The notes: generated by a model not told the origin, from the letters alone. 64,000 bases of DNA from Batkoa obscura (GCA_030770535.1 JASVEC010000010.1:1-64000), one strand, 5' to 3'. Shown: positions 32,765 to 44,027, numbered from the stretch's first letter. Program-made: numbers and translations.

Positions 32765-33117
32765 TTGAGATACCTTTTTAATAGAATAATCACCTCTAAA
32801 GCCCTGACTTTATTAAAAAGATGTATTGCTACAGAAGTATGTACCAATACCAATAGATAGACATATATCAAATAGCTCTTCTAACCGAAATTAAATATTT
32901 AAATAAAATAAAATAAAATAAAATTACAGCTTGGTTTATTATAAAAATAATTTGTTAGACTCCTTTACCCTACTAATAAATCATATTAAGAAAATAATAA
33001 AAACATCTTAATTTAAATGTATGGGAGAATGTCTTTTCTAGTTTTAGTATCCTATTCATTTTTTATTTACTAAGAAATCTACAAAATTATTAAATATACT
33101 AAAAAAAGACATATTCA

Positions 33118-33221
33118 TATGGGGATGTATTTTTTTGTTTAAGAATTTTACTAATAATCTTTCTACTCAAATAGCGCTTAAAAAGTGGAAAAGTAATGAA
33201 ACCAAAAAAAACACTCCCATA
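33118..33221 (+). mobile_element. MITE copy 12
   Basis: Well-preserved copy: ATATGGGGATGTATTTTTTTG, TAGCGCTTAAAAAGTGG, right end ACACTCCCATAT. Confidence 0.9.
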
Positions 33222-33222
33222 T

Positions 33223-33627
33223 CTATTATCTATTATCCCTTTAATTACAAGTTAAAACACAAGGCTTCCTATATGTTGTGTTCAACTCTTTTCAGTTTTT
33301 AGATGGTGAAGGCAAATGACCACAACAATAAATATTACTCTTTGTAAAGTGACTAATGATTTAAAGAAAACTATATTCGAATCGAGATATTAATGAAGAT
33401 GGATATGGCTGTTGAAATGTACACTATCCAACTTTTCCTTTAAAAATAAAGGTTTATATCGTAGGCTATAGCCATAGTGATAACTTAATTTGTCATTAAT
33501 AAAAATAGTTAGAGTTATTTCTCTTACAAATTACAATCCTCATTTTAAGTGACAAAAAATCGCGAAATTGCAGTTTTATTCTAATGAATAATATCTCTTT
33601 TCTTTTCTGCAAAAACTAAGTACAACA
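33223..33627. other. Spacer inside the MITE cluster
   Basis: AT-rich spacer; no gene or repeat copy seen. Confidence 0.45.
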
Positions 33628-33732
33628 TATGGGGCTGTTTTTTTTGGTTTCATTACTTTGTCCATTTTTTAAGCACTATTTGAGCGGAAAAATTGTTAGT
33701 AAAATTATTAAGCAAAAAAATGCATCCCCATA
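33628..33732 (-). mobile_element. MITE copy 13
   Basis: Well-preserved minus-orientation copy: ATATGGGGCTGTTTTTTTTGG to GCATCCCCATATG. Confidence 0.9.
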
Positions 33733-33744
33733 TGGGAAAGCGTT

Positions 33745-33840
33745 ATATAGGGAGTTTTTTTGGTTTCACTTTTTCCATTTTTTAAATGCTATTTGAATGG
33801 AAAGGTTAGTAAAATTCTTAAACAAAATACATTCTCATAT
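33745..33840 (-). mobile_element. MITE copy 14
   Basis: Starts 12 bp after copy 13 in the same orientation: TATAGGGAGTTTTTTTGG, core AAATGCTATTTGAATGGAAAG, right end ACATTCTCATAT. Confidence 0.85.
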
Positions 33841-34038
33841 TGTATATTTTCAAAATTAAAATTCATTAATTTTAGTTTAATTTATGACTAAATACAAAAT
33901 ATAAATTACATGTTTCATAGTTAATTTTGAATTCTATTTTCAATATTTCTATAACAATATAGATTCTACATTAATCAATTTAATATTAAAAGCTTAAGCC
34001 TTCGTTTTAATAATATTTATCAAAAACATTATTTTAAA

Positions 34039-34143
34039 TATGGGGATGTATTTTTTTATGTAAGAGTTTTATTAGTAATTATTCTACTTAAATAGTGTTT
34101 GAAAAGGGGAAAAAGTGATGAAACTAAAAAAAGCATCGCCATA
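34039..34143 (+). mobile_element. MITE copy 15
   Basis: Left end ATATGGGGATGTATTTTTTT, core CTACTTAAATAGTGTTTG, right end GCATCGCCATAT. Confidence 0.87.
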
Positions 34144-34290
34144 TAGTAATATTATATTTCAAGAAAACTAAATATTAATTTATATACTAGTTACAGTTTC
34201 TTCTCACTATTCAGAGCTGTCTAGTTCCATCCTATAAGCTATATACTTAAATGGCAAAGGAGATAAAAACAATTGGCCACATATTATAGA

Positions 34291-34393
34291 TAAGGAGATG
34301 TGTTTTTTTGTTTAAGAATTTTACTACAATCTTTCCACTCAAATAGCGCTTAAAAAATGGAAAAATAATGAAATCAAAAGAAACACTCCCATA
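34291..34393 (+). mobile_element. MITE copy 16
   Basis: Left end TAAGGAGATGTGTTTTTTTG, core TTCCACTCAAATAGCGCTT, right end ACACTCCCATAA. It ends about 100 bp beyond the stop of cysteine-repeat member 2. Confidence 0.87.
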
Positions 34394-34496
34394 ATATTAT
34401 ATTAAGATATTCAACTTGTAATATCAGATGTTCAAATATAAATACAAAAGATTCAACGATTTTAGTATATAATAAAGTACTTTAATGGCTTAAAGA

Positions 34497-35105
34497 TTAG
34501 TTAAATAATAGAGCTCCAGCAGCTAAAAGAACTAATGGGGAGGCGGTATTAATAAATGAATTAGAACCAGCCTTTGGTTTTGAAGGATCACCTGAAGTAG
34601 GTAACTTACTGTTATCTTCCGAACTTCCAGATGTAGATGTTTTGCCACTATCACTTGAGTTTCCAGATTTTACAGTAGTATCTTTGGTTGTTTGCCCTGA
34701 AGTTCCCAATGAACACTTAGAAAGGCAACTTATATCGTTATTACAACCTTTAGAACATTCAAGACTTTTATCAAGATCTTCCTTTTGGACCATACCACCT
34801 GAGCATTTTGAAATACAAGCGGTATCACCCTGCTTACATGAATTATAGCACTTGCTTTGTTCTTGGATACTTGGGGAGTCCATTAAATCAGAGACAGCGT
34901 CTGTCGAACATTTTACCTTACAGTCCATATTAGAGCATTTAGATTCACACGCTTTAATTTTGTTCATATATTCATTTCCAGCAGCAGCCTGTTTTTCGCA
35001 AGCATCTTTAGCACTGCCACTAAATGAATCACAAAACCCTCCACTTGAAACTGCTGCAGAGGCAATAGCTGATATAAAGATAGCAATAATTGAGATATTT
35101 TTCAT
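34497..35105 (-). CDS. Cysteine-repeat GPI-anchored-type surface protein, member 2
   Basis: A single-exon frame of 202 codons, convergent with member 1. Signal peptide MKNISIIAIFISAIASA; lead pair FCDS-x8-C; repeats CESKCSNMDCKVKC, CYNSCKQGDTACISKC and CSKGCNNDISCLSKC; a longer Ser/Thr/Gly-rich stalk (SGNSSDSGKTSTSGSS) and a hydrophobic GPI-type tail (SPLVLLAAGALLFN). Signal peptide, lead pair and repeat spacing match member 1 closely, so the two are duplicates in inverted orientation with a block of eight MITEs between them. The elongated stalk suggests the cysteine head is held away from the wall. Confidence 0.82.
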   Translation of the reverse strand: MKNISIIAIFISAIASAAVSSGGFCDSFSGSAKDACEKQAAAGNEYMNKIKACESKCSNMDCKVKCSTDAVSDLMDSPSIQEQSKCYNSCKQGDTACISKCSGGMVQKEDLDKSLECSKGCNNDISCLSKCSLGTSGQTTKDTTVKSGNSSDSGKTSTSGSSEDNSKLPTSGDPSKPKAGSNSFINTASPLVLLAAGALLFN

Positions 35106-36227
35106 TTTTTAGATTTAATTTTTCAAAAATTAAAGTATTTATACTTTTTATCAACATGATCCTTATTTTAATTAAAAAAATTAATATTCATAAGATATTT
35201 ATATGTTAGATGCAGTTTAAGTATAATTCATGTACAATTTATTGATATTTGTTGAAGTTTAATATTTTATTAACCATTTTAAGTATAACATTTCTTTATT
35301 TAGATTTTGGATATGATTGTTAAAGCTTGTTTGCGAAATATTTAAAGATAAATTTATGACACAACTTTCGCTAATGTTTAAATACTAGGCTTTAAAAAAG
35401 CAAGCAAACAAATAGTAGCCGAATAAATTTTACTAGAGGTTGCATATTTAAACTTTAACAGAGGAAGAATTCCTGATCAAACTTTGCATATTAAATTCTG
35501 TTAAAACCCCTAAACGCCCCATCTTTATTTTACCTCAAATTGTATAACCTTAATAAGTTTTCCTTTTTTAAATAAATAAAAAACAATAAAGCCGAGATCC
35601 TTATTTATACTAAAGTTTAATCCCCTCTAGTTTAAAAAATAGCTGTGATGTTGATTAAAGTAGTACTGTTTGTTTATATGTATGATTGATTTAATAAGAT
35701 TCAAAAGTTTATATAAAGGTGTGCGTAATGATAATAACAAGTAAATGTTGTTTATAATATCAATGTTTAATGGTATTGTTGGGTATTACTGATAACAAGT
35801 TATGAACATATCATAAATTAACTTTATTTTTAATTAATTTATTGCATAAAACTAAATATAAAAAATGCGATAGCCCAAACTAATAGGCCTCGCTTTTAAC
35901 TAAATAAGTAAATAGCTATTAATCCATTAATACCAATAATTACTACTACAACTTTGGCATAAATGTGATATTAATTTAATTTGACATATCAAAATATCCT
36001 ATAACTTTCAAATTCAAATAAATATTTTAATATAGATAAGTAAATGTTCTCAAAAATTAATATCTTTAAATACCCATTTCTAAAAAATATATATTATGCC
36101 TCAAATATTGTACTGTATTTTAATGCATCAAATGTTATTTAGCTATTCAATTATTATAATATAACAAATTACCGACGCCTCAATACAGTAGTTATTTTAA
36201 GTTTTGGCTTTAATAGAATTTTTACAA
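35106..36227. other. 1.1 kb intergenic region
   Basis: Contains the promoter of cysteine-repeat member 2; a TATACTTTTTA-like element lies about 35 bp upstream of its start codon. No other gene or repeat was recognised. Confidence 0.45.
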
Positions 36228-36320
36228 TATGAGATGTATTTTAAAAATTTTATTAGCAATTTTTCTAGTCAGATAGTATTTTAAAAATGAAGTGGTGAAA
36301 CCAAAAAAACACTCATACAT
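36228..36320 (+). mobile_element. MITE copy 17, eroded
   Basis: Shortened and diverged: ATATGAGATGTATTTTAAAAATTTTA, core TAGTCAGATAGTATTTTAAAAATG, right end CACTCATACAT. Confidence 0.7.
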
Positions 36321-36813
36321 ACTCTAAAATACAAAGTCCCAAAATATATAATGATCCGAAATATATTAGTTTAGCAAAGGTCAATTCATAATAAATCCTA
36401 TTTGATTTTTTCGTATTACGTAAGAATGACATTATTTTTTGTATTATGTCTATATAACATAGTATTTTGGCTTTGTTATTATAATAAATATTTGCTCATT
36501 TTTATTGACTTCATACACTATTAAAATAGCATATTGGAAAAGTCAATTTGCAACTCAAAAACAGCTTAATATCTTAAAAATTATTAAAAATGTAATTCTA
36601 TACCTTAAAAATTAATTGTATGGTATATTGATTGTTTATCTAAAGATTATGTATTTCTTATTTAATAATAACAGGATTTTTTTTGTTTTAAGCCATTTTT
36701 ATATATTTAATATATTACAAAAAAGTGGTCTTTTCAAAAACATTAACATGATATTTGATAAACATATTATATTAAGAGTCAAAGACAACATCCGAAATAT
36801 CTTTGAATATTAA
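36321..36813. other. Gene-free spacer
   Basis: AT-rich spacer. A 65-codon plus frame at 36616-36813 lacks any family resemblance and is not called. Confidence 0.45.
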
Positions 36814-36917
36814 TATATGAGAGCGTTTTTGACTTCATTATTTTTTTCATTTTTTAAACACTATTTAAGTAAAAAAAAAGTTAGTAAAATCCTTAAACAT
36901 GAAAATACATCCCCATA
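36814..36917 (-). mobile_element. MITE copy 18
   Basis: Minus orientation: ATATGAGAGCGTTTTTGAC, core AAACACTATTTAAGTAAAAAA, intact right end ACATCCCCATAG. Confidence 0.82.
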
Positions 36918-37119
36918 GATTGATTGCTCTAAGATTAAAAACTAATATCAGCTTTTTATCATTTTATCGTGATAGAGATAACAAATAAAAAATAAGAATG
37001 ATAATTACTTTATTTTTTAATCTAGCGTTTTATTAAATCAATTTTAAGAATATCGTTATTGACTATAAAAAATTGAAAGAATTGAATCAAAAAGCACTCT
37101 GGTTGGATTTATAATTTCA

Positions 37120-37220
37120 ATATGGGGATGTATTTTTTTAATAATTTTACTAACAGTCTTTCTACTAAAATAGCACTCAAAAATGGAAGAAGTGATGAAA
37201 GTAAAAAATATATACCTATA
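37120..37220 (+). mobile_element. MITE copy 19
   Basis: Left end ATATGGGGATGTATTTTTTT with a short internal deletion, core CTACTAAAATAGCACTCAA, degenerate right end. Confidence 0.82.
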
Positions 37221-37771
37221 AACTGAATTAAAAATTTATATTAAACTTTCTAAACTTATAACTGCAAATATTGTGGTGCTTTTGGCTACTAATTTAACTT
37301 ATACTTCGTTCATTTTTTAAGCTTTAAAAAGAAAGGCAGCCAAAAAAAGGACATCTATATTTTGTTATTATTTATAGCTTTTTTAAAATACAATACTAAA
37401 AGGATTAGGGTTTTTAGAGGAACCAAATTAACTAACTCTATAAGAAAATAAAAAAATCAACAAGTAGCTTTAAAAATAAACCTTCAAAATTAGTATGTGT
37501 AAGCATCTTTTTAACCATTTTCTCATTTTTCAATCATAAAGTTAAAAATACCAGCTGAATTCATAGAGCAGACATTATCCTAAAATTTTATAATTATTAT
37601 GTATGTCCAAAATTTATTTTATATATTTATATGGATAAATAAATTAGCATACTATAATGACAAGTAGATACATTTAAAAGTTTGCTTTGACTCAATTGTA
37701 ACATAATAGTCATATGTTAAATGGTGAAATAAAAGGAAATATAACTATTGTATTTAAAAAGGAATTTAATA
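37221..37771. other. Spacer with a possible very degenerate MITE
   Basis: AT-rich spacer. At about 37270-37360 the words TTTTGGCTACTAA, CATTTTTTAAGC and GACATCTATATT occur in MITE order, so this may be an extremely eroded minus-orientation copy, but the match is too weak to call. Confidence 0.3.
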
Positions 37772-37875
37772 TTTGGTAATGTTTTTTTTGATTTCATTAT
37801 TTTTCCATTTTTTAAGCACTACTTGAGTGAAAAGTTTGTTGGTGAAATTCTTAAACAAAAAAATATATCCACATT
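37772..37875 (-). mobile_element. MITE copy 20, immediately upstream of NOC2
   Basis: Minus orientation: GGTAATGTTTTTTTTGATTTC, core AAGCACTACTTGAGTGAAAAG, right end ATATCCACAT. It ends about 100 bp before the NOC2 start codon. Confidence 0.8.
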
Positions 37876-37974
37876 TTTTATTTCAATTAGATAAATTTGT
37901 TTATTCTTTAGCGAATCATTTTACTTCTCTATTTTATAAATATCAAAATATTGAATTAAACTATTGTTTTTAAG

Positions 37975-40815
37975 ATGGGTAAAGCTAAGAAATCTACTAA
38001 AAAGTTCAATAAGTCCAATCTCCAGACTGAGCTCAAAAATAGAAGAAAATTTAAGCAGATAAAAGCTAAAACAGGGAAAAACAAGTCTAGTTCATCTACT
38101 GCTGAAAAAACTGTGAAAAGTAACTAATTAAAACTTACTAAAACTTTGATTAATGTTAAACTAAACTAGGTAAAGATAAGGAAAGTTTAGGTTATTTAAA
38201 GGTTTCCGGAAAAGACTCGTAATATTTTAGGATATCAAATTGATAATTACTAACTAAAATAAATAGCACTACTACTACAGGTGATATTTTTGAACAATTA
38301 GAGGAAGCCGAAGTAATATACATACTGTTTGCAATATAATTTAATTAATGTTATAGGATTTCGATATATCTGACTCAGAAGGGAATGAAGGTAACTTTAT
38401 ATCATAAATTAAATTTTGATTCTCATTTCAAAAATAGATTCTGAAGAAGATATACCTGATCAAAACCTTGAAGATATAGAAGGGGAAGATATGGAAGAAG
38501 ATGCAGAGCAGGAAGATGCAGAGCAGGAACATATAGAGGAAGACATAACAGATGATATAGAAGAAGATATAGAAGAAGGTGATATAGAAGAAGAAGAAGA
38601 AGAATACATTAAAGAGATGGAAAAACTTAAGGAAAAAGACCCCGAGTTCTATAAATATATCGAAGAAAACGATAAAGCTGTTTTAGATTTTGGGGAAGGG
38701 GGTGATAAAGATGAAGTAGAAAACGCTGAAGCAGATGAAATGAATGTAAGAGTAAACTATTATTATTAAACAATATATCTAACTTTTTAAAGGGAACCTT
38801 TGATATTGGTTCAACTGTTTTAACAGTAAAACAAATCACTTCTTGGGAACAACACCTTATTAAAGTAATCTTTTTTATTTCAGATATCTATGGGAATTAA
38901 CTGTTTTAGTCAAAATCCCTAAATACTGCTAAGGAGCTTATATTAGCTTTTAGGGATGGTACTCATATCAATGACAAAAATGAGGAGGCCGGCCTTATAG
39001 CTAAGTATAGCTTCAATAGTGATAAAGGTATTTTGTTTAAGTTTATCATATTTTAACTAAATATCGTAGTATTTAATAAAGTTATGGTTGCAGCTATGAG
39101 GTCACTTCCAGGTTTTTTTAATCATCATTTAAAAACTGGGAATAATCCGTAAGTTTATTTAACTGATATTTACAAGGATCCAAACTAAACCTGTGTTAGT
39201 AAAACGCTCCCATCTCAATCAAAAAGTTGGAAAAAAATGCAAGCACTCGTTAAGACTTATTTAGAATCCATTGTCCATATGTTGTCTCAAATAACTGAGC
39301 CAGACATGATTAAGTTCATACTTGATCGTACTCAGGATTTAATAAAATATATTGCCTGCTTCCCAAAGATATTGAAGAGTTTCTTAAAATTATGGCTCGA
39401 GTTCTTTGGATCATCTAATGAAAGTAGTGTCTATCTTTCAGCCTTTTCTTTAATTAGAAAAATTTCAATTGTATCCCCATTTGCACTTGATTTAAGTCTT
39501 AAAGTAAGTTTCTGTATAAGGTTTTTTTAAAATAGTTAATTTTGTCAGGGGGTATATTCTACTTACATTCGTGCTACAAAATCCATTAATAATTACAACT
39601 TTTTACGTCTGAATGTCTTGAAAAGTCTCAGTGTAGAATTATTTGGTCATGATTTTGATAAAAGTTATCAATTAGCTTTTACTTCAATTCGTCAATTAGC
39701 TGTACATCTCCGTAACTCCATTAATAACAAGACTAAAGTAACTATTTTGTATAGCTACCTATAAAATTAACTAACGATTTTAGGAATCTTACACATTGAT
39801 TTATAATTGGCAATTCATTTCCTCAATATCTTTTTGGTCCAAAGTTTTATCTACTTACTGTAATAAAGATATAGAAGCCGAGCATGGTGAATCTCCGTTA
39901 CGTCCATTAATTTATCCCTTAGCACAAGTTACTTTAGGTGTCATAAGGTAGTTATTGTCTATTATTTGGACTATTTTTTGACTTTTTGTAGATTAATACC
40001 TTCTCCAAAATATTTTCCATTACGTCTTAATTGTATCAAAGCCCTTCTAGCACTTACACATAAAACCACCGTATATATTCCTATCTCGCCTTACCTTATA
40101 GAAGTAATATTTTTTTAATTAAAAATTGCAGTTTAATATAATGTTTAGATGCTTGAATCTTCCGAATTCCAACGTCGTGCAAGTAATTCTACTCTTAAAC
40201 CATTTAATCTCAATTTGGTTTTGAAAGCACCAAAGGAACATTTAGGAACGAAAACCTATCAAGTAATTTTAAATGAAAATAACAATAATGATGTTAATAA
40301 TAGTAGGATATGTTATCTGATGAAATACATGAATGTCTATTAGCCCATTTAGCCTCATTCTCCAATTCTATTGCTTTCCCAGAAATCACTCTTCCTTTAA
40401 TACATTATGTAAGCTAGTAACATATTAATCAAAAAATAACTAATAGTTGGAATAGCTTAAAAGATTTAAAAAGGCCTCAAAAAATATGAAAATAAATAAA
40501 CTTTTAGAGAATATTTTATTGAAGGTAAATTAGAATAGATTTTAAGGAATAGATCATAACTTTTTTAAAGATTGATGCCACCACAACAACAATTCAAAAA
40601 CATCGTTCTCAGCTTGATTTCGCACCCTCTGATGTTGAGAAAATGGTAAACTTAATTCAAAACTTTATTATTATTTTGTAATTTCGTTATTTTAGAAAGC
40701 ATTTGTTGACTCTGTATCTTCAGATGACACTCCTATTGGACAGTACTATACTAAATACCTTGAGATGAAAGCTAAGAAAGAGGCCTTACTCAATGATGCT
40801 GAGGAATCAGATTAA
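37975..40815 (+). CDS. NOC2: Nucleolar complex protein 2 (ribosome export/assembly factor)
   Basis: Noc2 pairs with Noc1 and then Noc3 to move 60S precursors from nucleolus to nucleoplasm. About 14 exons on the plus strand; exon 1 is 37975-38119 and the stop is at 40813-40815. The N-terminus is basic ([17 protein letters not shown] ... RRKFKQIK), followed by a very acidic segment at about 38280-38745. The conserved core begins with SWEQHLIK joined across a 47-nt intron to [17 protein letters not shown], then [58 protein letters not shown] and [15 protein letters not shown]. It continues with [58 protein letters not shown] and, at the C-terminus, [20 protein letters not shown] short in-frame dead end at about 38880-38930 is intron, not damage. 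A MITE lies directly upstream. Confidence 0.93.
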
Positions 40816-41278
40816 ATTTTTAACAAGAGTTATCTGAATCCAAAACCTTAACTATAATCATTAGATAGCAGTTACTACGTTTACTTTTAAAATATTAATT
40901 GTTTGAGATAGAATATAGCTTTATAAAATAAAATGATAGACTTTATTATCATTGCCTCTTTTGAATTAGAGCAGTTTGACATACATTTTAAATTATTTTT
41001 GGATATTACACAGAAAGTAAAATTTTGACTTTATTTAAATAGAATAAAATATCAACTTAATTTTGAATTTGATTTGCTTCAATACTTTAAATTATTTTTC
41101 GAAAATTTATAAAACTGTTTTCTAAAAGTAAAGGTGAACTATAAATTGAATTAGTAGTAGAGGATGTATAAAGACTATAAGGTACAAAAGCCAATTTTGA
41201 TATTACTATTACTAAGGCGTCTATAGTTAATACTTCCATCAAGGGATTATGTAAGCCCAAATTTAATAAATAAATTAT
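40816..41278. other. Intergenic spacer
   Basis: AT-rich spacer between NOC2 and the REXO4-like gene. Nothing recognised. Confidence 0.45.
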
Positions 41279-42508
41279 ATGAAGAGAACAGGGAAAAGAT
41301 TGAGGTAAAAAATATAAGAATTTATGTAGGAAAATTAAAATTAGACTTAACCTAAGTCCAAGAAAAGCAATAAGAGTAAAAAAAGAGCAAACAAGAGTAA
41401 TATTTTAAAAGAGTCTAACTGGCTTAAGTTTAGAAAGGTATTTACTTTACAAGATTTAAAATGATAGAGATTAAAACTATTAAAGCAACTACTTTCTAAG
41501 CTGATAAAAAATAAGCAAAAAAAAAAAGGAGAAGATAGTACTGTAGAGTAATTTAATTTCAGATCAATAAATAATATTTTTATTCTTTTTTAGGATTACT
41601 GAATTGTAAGAATAGGCTAATTGTTATTTATAACTAACTATATTTCATAGAGAAGTCAAAAAAGAAAACGTATTACAAGAGTTAAAAGACAGATTTAAAA
41701 AAGTTCAGTCATATAATCAAGATGAAACGTAAACTCTATCTTTTTAAAGAAAATAAGTTTTAATTTTGTATAGTATATCTAATTTTGTAGCATTGAGTAC
41801 AGCTTTTATATACATTGAAAATAAAATGGAACGTTTAGCCAAGGTTACTATCGTTGATTCAAATGGTAGGCTTGTATATAATGCTTTCGTTAAATCTTCA
41901 AAACAAGTAGTCAACTATAACAAAAAAGTATATGGATTTACAAGTGAAGACTTCAATAAAGGTATAAAATTAAGCTTCGTAGTTAGATAATTAAAACTAA
42001 ATAAGTTGAAAGGTAAACCATTTCTAAAGGTCCAAGAAGAAGTAAAAGATATAATAGAAGGAAGGGTATTAATTGGAGCAAATTTAAATAAAAGTTTATC
42101 ATTACTGAACATTACACATCCCAAAATAAACTCATGTGATATTGTAAAATTTCGACCTTTGCTTAAAGTAAACTGTGGGAGACCATTAACACTCAAAAAA
42201 ATTTCAAAGCATCTTTTAGGGTTATGGATCCAAGATAAGCCTATCGATACAGTAAGTTGTATAGTTTAATTCCAACGCAAATTTTAATTATTTTTAAGGT
42301 AGAAGACTCATACGCGTGTATGGCAATTTATAGTATAATTAAAAGGTCTATAAAAAATCCTAATCCAGTCGAAATTAAAGCTGGGGATGATATAGAGTTA
42401 CTTCCAACTAAAAATAAACCAAAGGAAATAAAAAAGAATAAAAGGAAAGGAACACAACCAAGCTCTAAGTTTGACAAGCCTCCAAAAAAAGAAAAGACAG
42501 AGAAATAA
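41279..42508 (+). CDS. REXO4/Rex4-family protein with lost exonuclease active site
   Basis: Plus-strand, several introns. A basic N-terminus (MKRTGKRL, then NKSKKRANKSN and ESNWLKFRK) is tentative in its splicing; the rest is well supported: exon from about 41746 to 41960, then 42012-42250 and 42300-42508. The exonuclease fold is clear: NFVAL, ERLAKVTIVDSNGRLVYNAF, EGRVLIGANL, SLLNITHPK, PLTLKKISKHLLGLWIQDK and VEDSYACMAIY, ending in a Lys-rich tail. Rex4-type enzymes are DEDDh 3'-5' RNA exonucleases in rRNA processing. Here ALDCE reads ALSTA, the second-motif Asp (usual HND) reads NKS, and the His of the last motif reads Ile; only the Asp of VED remains. The frames and introns are intact, so it looks like a living gene for a catalytically dead, perhaps scaffold, paralogue. 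Confidence 0.75.
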
Positions 42509-42786
42509 TTAATATAGAAGGATATAGAATTAGAAGTTATAATATATTTATGCTTTATTTAAGCTCTACTTTTCTAAGTGTTTTTTAAAGCTGTAAATAA
42601 AAGTTTAAAAATATTAACAACTGTCAATAATCAAGTTTTTTAAATGAATCTTTATTTTTGAATCAAAAGAAAAAAACTAAAGTTGAACTATTCTTGATGC
42701 TAATGATTTTAAAATACCATGATTTTAACCCCTTTTCATTTTATTTATACTACAGTTCATAACATAAGTGAAAATAAATTAAATCA

Positions 42787-42891
42787 TATGGGGGTGTTTT
42801 CTTGGTTTCGTTACTTTTTTCATTTTTTAAGCCCTATTTAAGCAGAAAAATTGTTAGTAAAATCCTTAAACACAAAAATACATCCCCATAT
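42787..42891 (-). mobile_element. MITE copy 21
   Basis: Minus orientation: ATATGGGGGTGTTTTCTTGG, core AAGCCCTATTTAAGCAGAAAA, right end ACATCCCCATATT. Confidence 0.88.
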
Positions 42892-42947
42892 TCTTTACTA
42901 AAAGTTGGATATTTGAAAATCCAAAGCCCAAACTTATAATGAATTTA

Positions 42948-43056
42948 TATGAGGATGTTTTTTTGATTTCATTCATTGCTTTTTTCATTTTTCAAGCACT
43001 ACTAGAATGGAAAAGTTATCAATGAAATCATTAAACGAAAAAAATACATTCCTACA
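42948..43056 (-). mobile_element. MITE copy 22, upstream of the PITH gene
   Basis: Minus orientation: ATATGAGGATGTTTTTTTG, core AAGCACTACTAGAATGGAAAAG, right end ACATTCCTACAT. It ends about 180 bp before the next start codon. Confidence 0.82.
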
Positions 43057-43237
43057 TCTTCAGCTTGTTAATTTGCTAATTTTATAAAATAATCCAGTAT
43101 TACTACAAAATTCCATTCGAAAATAGCCAACCATTTTTAATTTTAAGCTTTTAGTTAAAATTTATGACAAGTATTCATAAATAAATTTAATTTGATAAAA
43201 CTAATAAACTTTTTTTAAGTAAGCTAACTTTATAAAA

Positions 43238-43993
43238 ATGCCATGCTCATCTGGATGCGAAGATCATAATCACGAACAAGATATTGAGCCTTTTAAAAAA
43301 GAAAGTTTATTAGGAAATATAGACATAGATAATATCAGATGTCTTAATGAAGCAGAAGAAGATTCAGCTAAACAAGTTTTTAAACCATATGAAGATTGTT
43401 TAAGTGAAGAAAAAGTAAACAGTAATTATACACTGCTTTCATCAAATTTATATTTTGTAGTTTCTAAGATCAGATTGTGATGAACAATTATTAATATTTG
43501 TTCCGTAAGTCAATAATGATCCTTGGTATATTTATTAACATCAAGCCTAGATTTACTGGACAAGTAAAATTAAAAAGTATTTCATTGAAAGTAGGGCGGG
43601 GTGGAAGTGCGCCAGATAAAATGAAAGTATATATAAACCATGAAAGTATCGATTTTGATACAGTTGAAGATTTGGAAGAAGTACAAAGTTGGGATTTAGT
43701 TTCAGAACATGATGGTGTAATTGAATATAATACTCGTATCTCTAAGTTTAATAGGGTCCGTAATTTAACTCTGTTTTTTCCTAGTAATTTTGGAAATGAT
43801 AGTACTATTATTTACTATATTGGATTAAGAGGGGAGTTTATGGAGGTAAAAAAATACTTAATGATGGTTTTGATTAAATTAATGTCTTTAGATGAAACAA
43901 GCACCTATAGTTACTGTTTATGAAGTACAGCCTAATGTTAAAGATCACAAGATTCCAGGAATTGGAAATACAAATAACCATCAAATAGGATAA
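43238..43993 (+). CDS. PITH-domain protein (PITHD1-like)
   Basis: Four exons 43238-43414, 43461-43504, 43551-43845, 43892-43993; 205 codons plus stop, matching the size of single-domain PITH proteins. The start MPCSSGCEDHNHE is typical. The PITH core, which in thioredoxin-like protein 1 binds the 26S proteasome, shows LLGNIDIDNIRCLNEAEE, FLRSDCDEQLLIFVPFTGQV, KLKSISLKV, PDKMKVYINHE, IDFDTVEDLEEVQSWDL and FPSNFGNDSTIIYYIGLRGEF. No thioredoxin domain is present. A proteasome-related role is inferred from the family. The stop is only 34 bp from the stop of the convergent UGT gene. Confidence 0.92.
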
Positions 43994-44027
43994 ACTATAA
44001 ATATAATAAACAAGTATCAAATTTTTA

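Noticed and set aside
32439-32871. Open frames inside the MITE cluster on both strands
   Set aside because: They are made mostly of element sequence and repeat between copies in different frames; no conserved protein.
38877-38925. Possible broken exon in NOC2 after QHLIK
   Set aside because: Using the later AG at about 38921 gives a 47-nt intron and the expected [14 protein letters not shown]; there is no damage.
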